From assembly GCA_947305555.1 (NCBI GenBank), contig CAMZDW010000001.1, forward strand, positions 1 through 64,000: DNA of 64,000 bases. Direction: 5' to 3'. A program made the translations under genes and the position numbers. The notes under the pieces are model-generated. The model was not told the DNA's origin and searched no databases. It saw nothing but the letters and a program-made list of their open reading frames with translations. Shown piece after piece: positions 58,161 to 64,000 of this stretch. This DNA comes from an uncultured Elusimicrobium sp. (GTDB lineage Bacteria > Elusimicrobiota > Elusimicrobia > Elusimicrobiales > Elusimicrobiaceae). Numbering within the stretch: position 1 is the stretch's first letter; each line of letters begins with the position of its first letter.

Positions 58161-58784
58161 CTAAATCTCTTTGTGCATTACTTTAAGCACATTCTTTTCC
58201 TTGGCCACGGGTAAACACTCTTGTACGTGGTAATTTTTACGTAGGGTCAATTCCTCTAAAGCGGTAATATCCGCCTCGGTAAGTACTTCTTTATCGTAAG
58301 TGGTGCGAAATTCGTATTCAAGACCACTTTGAAGAATTAGATTCATCGATTCTTTTAAAATAGTGGGATTCGTTTCTACGCCGGTAATAGCGGCATACTT
58401 TTCCAACGGAGCTTTTAGATCCATTGCAATAAAATCCACCAGTTTTTTATCAATGAGTTCTTTTAGGACACTGGGCCGGGAACCATTTGTATCGATTTTG
58501 GTTGCATAACCCATTTCTTTTAAACGGCCCATAAAGGCAGGCAAATCTTCATGGAGGGTAGGTTCTCCCCCGGAAATAACAACGCCTTCTAAGGTGCCTT
58601 GACGGCGTCTTAAAAAGGACCAGATTTCTTCCTCAGTAACGGGTTCCGTGAACAAATGGGGATAGACAAGCTCCGGATTATGGCAATAGCGGCAACGAAA
58701 ATTACAACCTTGTGTGAAAACAATCGCTGCCGGCCGGCCCGGAAAGTCTATTAAGGTAAATTTTACCAGTCCACCTATCTTCAT
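58161..58784 (-). CDS. nrdG: anaerobic ribonucleoside-triphosphate reductase activating protein
   Basis: Radical SAM 'GCNFRCRYCHNPELV'; 'VISGGEPTLHEDLPAFM'; operon with nrdD. Confidence 0.93.
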   Translation of the reverse strand: MKIGGLVKFTLIDFPGRPAAIVFTQGCNFRCRYCHNPELVYPHLFTEPVTEEEIWSFLRRRQGTLEGVVISGGEPTLHEDLPAFMGRLKEMGYATKIDTNGSRPSVLKELIDKKLVDFIAMDLKAPLEKYAAITGVETNPTILKESMNLILQSGLEYEFRTTYDKEVLTEADITALEELTLRKNYHVQECLPVAKEKNVLKVMHKEI

Positions 58785-58810
58785 GGAAGCCCGTTACTGT
58801 GAAAGAGAGA

Positions 58811-59032
58811 TTATTTGTCGCTGGAGCAATCACATCCGCAGCTGCAGCCGCCGACGTTCATGTTTTTGCGCATGGCAAATTCTTCTTTCTTCCCTTTGTT
58901 CCAGTTTTGTACCGGGCGCAGGTAACCGACTACGCGAGAGTACACTTCACATTTAGAGCCTTTTACTTCGCTCATTTCTTTTTTAAGTTCGGAAATTTGG
59001 TTTTCTACTACTTTTCTTTCTTGTGCGGTCAT
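58811..59032 (-). CDS. separately encoded NrdD glycyl-radical segment
   Basis: 73 aa with 'KCEVYSRVVGYLRPVQNWNKGKKEEFAMR', the C-terminal NrdD motif; own AGGAGAAAGTTATG ribosome-binding site. Confidence 0.85.
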   Translation of the reverse strand: MTAQERKVVENQISELKKEMSEVKGSKCEVYSRVVGYLRPVQNWNKGKKEEFAMRKNMNVGGCSCGCDCSSDK

Positions 59033-59187
59033 AACTTTCTCCTAATTATTTTTGGGTACGTCTTGGGTCGGTTGCCGGGAATGGGGCCGTGAAAACCCAT
59101 TACTTTGTTGCTGCGTAAGCCAGCGTCCGTTCAACATTTAGGTCAATTTCAGCAAGAAATTGCCTAAAAAGTATTGTTTCAGAAGAA

Positions 59188-61248
59188 CTATTTGCTGTAA
59201 AGCTGTTCTTCCAAGAGTCTAACTTTGCGTTCCAGTTCCTGCATGCGTTCGGCTTTGCATTTGGGGCATTCGAAATGTTCGCCTTCGATGTAGCCGCATT
59301 TGGGGCAGACACTAAACGTGGGCGTAATAGAGAAATACGGTAAAGTGTATTTCTCGCATACGGTGCGGATGAATTTCTTCATCGCGTCTAAGTTTTTAAT
59401 CTTTTCACCGGTAAAAATGTGCTGCACGGTACCGCCGGTGTATTTGGATTGGATGGTGCTTTGCAAGTCCAACATTTCAAAAACATCGTCAGTATAATTT
59501 ACCGGTAATTGTGAAGAATTGGTGTAGAACGGTTGATGCCCTTGTTTGTACAAATCTTCGTTTGCACAAATGATATCGGGATAACGTTCTTTATCCAGTT
59601 TGGCCAAGCGGTAGGAAGTTCCTTCCGCCGGGGTCGCTTCTAAATTGTAATTATTGCCGGTTTCTTCTTGGAATTTGACCAAGGTTTCGCGCATAAACGT
59701 AAGCACTTTTTCGGCAAACGCGCGGCCTTTTTCCGAGCCGATATCCGTTCCGATTAAATTGACAGCGGCTTCATTGAGTCCGACCAAACCGATAGTGGAA
59801 AAATGGTTTTTCCAGTATTCATTAAAGCGTTGGCGTACCGAGCGCAAGTAGAAACTCATATACGGATAGAGGTTTCCTTTGGTAAAACGTTCAATCACTT
59901 TACGTTTAATTTCTAAGCTGGTGCGCGCTACTTCCATACGGTCTTTCAAGTTAGCGAAAAACTCTTCTTCGTTTTTGGATAAATAGCCAAGTCTTGGCAA
60001 GTTAATCGTTACTACGCCGATAGAACCCGTCAACGGAGCAGAACCGAATAAGCCACCGCCGCGTTTGCGAAGTTCGCGGTTATCAATACGTAAACGACAG
60101 CACATGGAACGGGCATCTTCGGGGTTCATATCCGAATTAATGAAGTTTGCAAAATACGGGATTCCGTATTTCGCAGTCATTTCCCATAAGGGTTCCAATT
60201 TCGGGTTTTCCCAATCAAAATCTTTGGTAATATTGTAGGTTGGGATCGGAAAGGTAAACACGCGGCCTTTTGCATCCCCGGCGAGCATTACTTCGCAGAA
60301 GGCACGGTTGAGCATGTCCATTTCTTCCTGGAATTCGCCGTAGGTTTTATCCTGTAATTTTCCGCCGATAATGACCGGCTGGTCTTTATAATAAGAAGGA
60401 ACCGTTAAATCCAAGGTTAAGTTCGTAAACGGGGTTTGGAAACCGACGCGGGTCGGCACGTTGACGTTAAACAAAAACTCCTGCAACGCTTGCTTTACTT
60501 CATCATAAGAAAGTTTATCATAGTAAATAAAAGGTGCTAAGAGCGTATCAAAATTGCTGAAGGCCTGAGCCCCGGCACTTTCTCCTTGCAATGTGTAGAA
60601 GAAATTGACCACTTGGCCCAAGGCGGTGCGGAAGTGTTTAGCCGGTTTACTTTCTGCTTTACCGACTACGCCCGTAAAACCGCTAAGCAGTAAATCTTGC
60701 AAATCCCAACCCACGCAGTAGGCACCTAACAACCCCAAATCGTGCAAATGAAAATCGCCTTCCGAGTGCATTCGTTTTACGTTGGCGGGATAAATTTTAT
60801 TAAGCCAGTACACTTTACTAATTTCCGAAGAGATATAGTTGTTAAGCCCTTGCAATGAATAGCCCATGTTGCTATTTTCATTGACTTGCCAGTCAATTTT
60901 CTGCAAGTATTGATCTACCAAATCTACATTGAATTTAGAAGAAATTTCGCGCATGCGGGCATGTTGATCGCGGTACAAGATGTAAGCTTTGGCGGTTTTA
61001 TGATAGTTGGAAGTTAATAGTACATCTTCCACAATATCTTGTACATTTTCTACGTTCGGAACGGTATCCGAATAAAGTTGTTGGATGATATTAATGGCGC
61101 GAATGGTTAGTTTTTTAGCTGTTTCTTCGTCGAATTCGCTAGTTGCTTCAGCGGCTTTAGCGATAGCTTTAGTAATTTTTTTAGAATCAAATTTTTGGGT
61201 AGAACCGTCTCTTTTGACGATGTGGGTAATGACTTCCGAGTTTTCCAT
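59188..61248 (-). CDS. nrdD: anaerobic ribonucleoside-triphosphate reductase, catalytic body without the glycyl-radical segment
   Basis: ATP-cone N-terminus 'HIVKRDGSTQKFDSKKI', NrdD core, C-terminal zinc ribbon CPKCGYIEGEHFECPKC; stops at LEEQLYSK. Confidence 0.92.
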   Translation of the reverse strand: MENSEVITHIVKRDGSTQKFDSKKITKAIAKAAEATSEFDEETAKKLTIRAINIIQQLYSDTVPNVENVQDIVEDVLLTSNYHKTAKAYILYRDQHARMREISSKFNVDLVDQYLQKIDWQVNENSNMGYSLQGLNNYISSEISKVYWLNKIYPANVKRMHSEGDFHLHDLGLLGAYCVGWDLQDLLLSGFTGVVGKAESKPAKHFRTALGQVVNFFYTLQGESAGAQAFSNFDTLLAPFIYYDKLSYDEVKQALQEFLFNVNVPTRVGFQTPFTNLTLDLTVPSYYKDQPVIIGGKLQDKTYGEFQEEMDMLNRAFCEVMLAGDAKGRVFTFPIPTYNITKDFDWENPKLEPLWEMTAKYGIPYFANFINSDMNPEDARSMCCRLRIDNRELRKRGGGLFGSAPLTGSIGVVTINLPRLGYLSKNEEEFFANLKDRMEVARTSLEIKRKVIERFTKGNLYPYMSFYLRSVRQRFNEYWKNHFSTIGLVGLNEAAVNLIGTDIGSEKGRAFAEKVLTFMRETLVKFQEETGNNYNLEATPAEGTSYRLAKLDKERYPDIICANEDLYKQGHQPFYTNSSQLPVNYTDDVFEMLDLQSTIQSKYTGGTVQHIFTGEKIKNLDAMKKFIRTVCEKYTLPYFSITPTFSVCPKCGYIEGEHFECPKCKAERMQELERKVRLLEEQLYSK

Positions 61249-61552
61249 AATTTATTACTTCCCTGGTAGAGTTTTAGCCGCGCATACTATCCGCGGTTCT
61301 TAAATTTTCGCAAAAACAGAGTAAAAATGCAAATTACGTCTGAGCATTTAAACTAAAAACGGATATAAAATGTTTGTTTACGTCGGAAAAACGAAAAAAA
61401 TTTTGTTTTTAACAACGGTCGCTCATTTTTGCTTAATAATAATTATTACTAATAAGGAGAGGTCTGTCAAGCATTTTTTAATTGGTTTTTAGCTCTTGAC
61501 GGATACGGCGGAAACTGGTTTAATAAAATAAATAGGTTGTGAGGAGGATTTT

Positions 61553-61807
61553 ATGGACTTTTACCAATGGTGTGTGTTAGTAGCGGTAATTACCTTTGTG
61601 ATTTTGGTGATTTATGCAGTACGCACTTTCTTGCAAATTACGCGTACCGCTGAAGCGGTGGAATATCTAGCGATGACCACGGCGGAAAATATTGAAAAAA
61701 CGAAAAGCACCTTTGCGTTACTGGATAACGTTTCTTCTTTTTTGGATTCGGGTTTTTACAAAGCCGCCAAATTTGGAGTGGATTTAGTTCGCAAATTACA
61801 AAAATAA
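61553..61807 (+). CDS. small single-TM protein, DUF948-like
   Basis: 84 aa, N-terminal TM then amphipathic region; GAGGAGG RBS. Confidence 0.55.
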   Translation: MDFYQWCVLVAVITFVILVIYAVRTFLQITRTAEAVEYLAMTTAENIEKTKSTFALLDNVSSFLDSGFYKAAKFGVDLVRKLQK

Positions 61808-61822
61808 ACAAGACACTTGTAC

Positions 61823-61861
61823 TAAAGAGGGGACCTCTCAACTTGAAAGGTCCCCTCTTTT
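61823..61861. terminator. bidirectional terminator
   Basis: AAAGAGGGGACC...GGTCCCCTCTTT. Confidence 0.85.
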
Positions 61862-61882
61862 AGTCATAAAAATAATTGCAGA

Positions 61883-62299
61883 TTAAGTAAACAGCCCTGA
61901 CTCTTCCAACGCTTGGAGCGCTTTTGTAATATCGTTTACAACGACAATCCAACGGCTTAATCCATTTTCTTGGGCTGCCCCATAAATAGCGGTAATATTG
62001 ATGCGATGGTTAAAAAGAACGGCCCCAATATCACGTGCTAATCCGATTCGGTCGGGTGCATCAATGCAAAGGGCATCGGTTTTTACACTGGTGAAACCGG
62101 CTTTGGTCAATGCGTGGCTGAGCTCATTTTCATACTTTACAGCCAAACGAAACACAGCTGCATCGTAACGTACCCCTTGGGATAAAGCGATGGTGCTGAT
62201 GTTTTCGCGGACCAATAAATCGGCAAAATTTTTGAGGGAACCCGGCTCATTTACTAAGAAAACGCTGTATTGCTTCACAATGGTAACTGGCATAATCAA
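61883..62299 (-). CDS. ACT-domain protein
   Basis: Tandem ACT-like 'VKQYSVFLVNEPGSLKNFADLLVRENISTIALSQG' and 'DAPDRIGLARDIGAVLFNHRINITAIYG'. Confidence 0.82.
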   Translation of the reverse strand: MIMPVTIVKQYSVFLVNEPGSLKNFADLLVRENISTIALSQGVRYDAAVFRLAVKYENELSHALTKAGFTSVKTDALCIDAPDRIGLARDIGAVLFNHRINITAIYGAAQENGLSRWIVVVNDITKALQALEESGLFT

Positions 62300-62344
62300 A
62301 CCCCTTTTCTTTCATTCATTGTACCAAAAAACAGGCACCGCTGA

Positions 62345-63145
62345 TTACTTTTTATTTTTTGCTTGGGAATTTAGGTTCAACATAGACAACATTTGGCGAT
62401 GGATGTGCCCGTTACTAGCCAAAATAGTGTGCCCATACGATTCTAAATTTTTATATTTTTTCCCTCGATAATCGGTTGCTTTTCCACCCGCTTCTTGCAA
62501 AATAAGTATCCCTGCGCCTACATCCCATGGATTTAAATTTTCTTCCCAATAACCGTCTAATCTTCCGGCCGCTACCCAACATAAATCCAGCGCAGCCGAA
62601 CCCAAGCGGCGTACATCATGGCAAGAATTTAAAAAACGGCCGAAGCAGTCTAACAGCTCGGGTAACCGATTAAATCGGTTGTAGGGAAATCCCGTTACCA
62701 GCAGTGCATCGGCCAGCCGTTTGGTTTTAGAAACGTGGATTCTTTTGCCATTTAGGGTGGCTCCTTTGCCTTTTTGTGCCAAGAATGTTTCCCCGGTAAT
62801 AGGGTTCATTACGCCCCCTAATACGGGTGCATCCCCTTTGAACAGAGCGATGGAAATACTGCACTGCGGAAGTGTATGTGCAAAATTGGTTGTTCCGTCA
62901 ATGGGGTCAATGACCCACGTGTAAGGAGAACCGGTTTGTTTGCGTGCATCTTCTTCAGCGTAATAATCATGGGAGGGAAAATGCTTGCGAATAATTTTTA
63001 AAATAACTTCTTGGCTCGCTCGGTCTGCCTGGGTTACCAAATTTGCTTTTTCTTTTAATTCGTACGAAACTTTCCCGAATTTGCGCCGAACGGTTTTGGC
63101 CGCCTCACGCAGAGCAAGTTGCAATATTTCAAATTCTTTTTTCAT
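62345..63145 (-). CDS. suhB: inositol monophosphatase family protein
   Basis: 'WVIDPIDGTTNFAHTLPQCSISIAL', 'NPWDVGAGILILQEAGG'. Confidence 0.9.
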   Translation of the reverse strand: MKKEFEILQLALREAAKTVRRKFGKVSYELKEKANLVTQADRASQEVILKIIRKHFPSHDYYAEEDARKQTGSPYTWVIDPIDGTTNFAHTLPQCSISIALFKGDAPVLGGVMNPITGETFLAQKGKGATLNGKRIHVSKTKRLADALLVTGFPYNRFNRLPELLDCFGRFLNSCHDVRRLGSAALDLCWVAAGRLDGYWEENLNPWDVGAGILILQEAGGKATDYRGKKYKNLESYGHTILASNGHIHRQMLSMLNLNSQAKNKK

Positions 63146-64000
63146 GTTTAAAATCCAATATTTCCGAAACCTTTAATTTATCTTCCAGATCCAACATGGC
63201 TTTGCAATCATCCTCGTTGTACATAAGCACTTTTTGTAGCAAATCGTCTTGGCCTGTTTTCAGCCAATTGGTAAAGTAAACCATGCTATCCATGGCCCCG
63301 CAGTCATCTTGTCGCCAATTAAATCCAAAAGCCGGGGCTGCGGCCTTTAATGAAAAACTGGGTGCCGGCAGATAAAAGGCTTTATTAACGGCCACTTTTA
63401 AGTCGTAACAGATAGAACAAAGGGCATTTAATTTGGCAGCATCCTGTGGGTGGGCGGTTGCTAATTTTTTCATTTTGCGTACTTCATATTCCGTCCAGTG
63501 ATACAGAACCGTTTGGGAAAAATCAGAAATGTAATCGTAGAATTGTTCAAAAATTTTGATTTCTTCTTCGGGCGTCTTGGCTACAAAGCTAACGTATTTA
63601 TCTTTTTCTTTATCCCAGATGCCGATAAGATAGACGAAGGAGGTGTTTTCTTTGGTGAAAGTTTCCGTAGCTTCAAAATCAAAATACAAATTATATTTTT
63701 TATCGGGAGGGGGAAAGTGCCCCGCTTCGCGCAAAACAGGTTTTTGGTGCAGATACGCTAGGGCGTTGTAGTAGGAATCTGTTGCATGGGGTTCCTCTAA
63801 GATTCCTTGCAATTTTTCTAGACCGGCTCGTGCCACATCATCTGTGGTGTGTAATCCGTTGATTTTTAAACATTGGCGCATTTCTGTATTAAGGCCGGGA
63901 AGCATGAGTAAATCTTTGCTTTGTGTAATTACCTTGTTTGCATACACCCGCCACGGAGAAGAGGCCGCTTTGGGTGGTTTGTGCGCTTCCGGTCGGGCCA
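63129..64000 (-). CDS. TM0106-like RecB-family putative nuclease, C-terminal part (runs off window)
   Basis: 'LYFDFEATETFTKENTSFVYLIGIW', 'YNEDDCKAMLDLEDKL'; frame stays open from the GTG at 63947 to the window edge. Confidence 0.75.
   Translation of the reverse strand, partial: ARPEAHKPPKAASSPWRVYANKVITQSKDLLMLPGLNTEMRQCLKINGLHTTDDVARAGLEKLQGILEEPHATDSYYNALAYLHQKPVLREAGHFPPPDKKYNLYFDFEATETFTKENTSFVYLIGIWDKEKDKYVSFVAKTPEEEIKIFEQFYDYISDFSQTVLYHWTEYEVRKMKKLATAHPQDAAKLNALCSICYDLKVAVNKAFYLPAPSFSLKAAAPAFGFNWRQDDCGAMDSMVYFTNWLKTGQDDLLQKVLMYNEDDCKAMLDLEDKLKVSEILDFKHEKRI

Noticed and set aside
59100-59312. 70-aa ORF spanning the nrdD / small-ORF gap
   Set aside because: Out of frame with the nrdD C-terminus and lacking family motifs; does not bridge to the glycyl-radical ORF
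61261-61552. AT-rich nrdD upstream region with TAATAATTATTA palindrome, considered as an NrdR box
   Set aside because: No pair of sequences resembling the NrdR consensus ACACWATATATWGTGT could be found by eye; palindromes are expected in such AT-rich DNA
1-64000. CRISPR arrays, IS elements, prophage or restriction-modification systems
   Set aside because: Looked for repeats with regular spacing, transposase/integrase motifs and defence genes; none supported

Overview
The window is a dense bacterial chromosome segment with about 60 credible protein-coding genes, one tRNA-Leu(CAA), many intrinsic terminators, and no CRISPR array, rRNA or recognisable transposon. Most of it is housekeeping: a GH57/DUF4912 pair, a Zn/Mn ABC transporter, nth, a Na+-translocating biotin-dependent decarboxylase with birA, pdxA, SurA-type chaperones, mfd, PBP1A, a NarL-type two-component system, rsmD, uppP, AddAB-like nucleases, bactofilin with an M23 peptidase, an amidase, prepilin with prepilin peptidase, aquaporin, a Pif1-like helicase, a ZIP transporter, an M29 aminopeptidase, NrdD/NrdG and suhB. 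Gene content (large Cys-rich pilin-like protein, anaerobic metabolism) is compatible with a gut Elusimicrobiota-like anaerobe, but that placement is inference. The best candidates for something new are: (1) an anaerobic ribonucleotide reductase whose glycyl-radical segment is encoded by a separate 73-aa ORF; (2) three tandem exported proteins built from a repeated 'KPxKTGWGxTIxxSxYI' unit, two of them sharing an equally spaced bipartite upstream element; (3) an ECF-sigma three-gene module whose exported protein is an internal duplication of about 88 aa and whose gene is preceded by a dyad; (4) a Cys-rich type IV pilin-like protein with thrombospondin-1-like motifs behind a consensus promoter and a terminator-like leader hairpin; (5) a pair of 38-bp hairpin direct repeats flanking a GC-rich block next to tRNA-Leu. 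No homology search or folding was run. Family calls come from motif recognition, and start sites were adjusted by eye.
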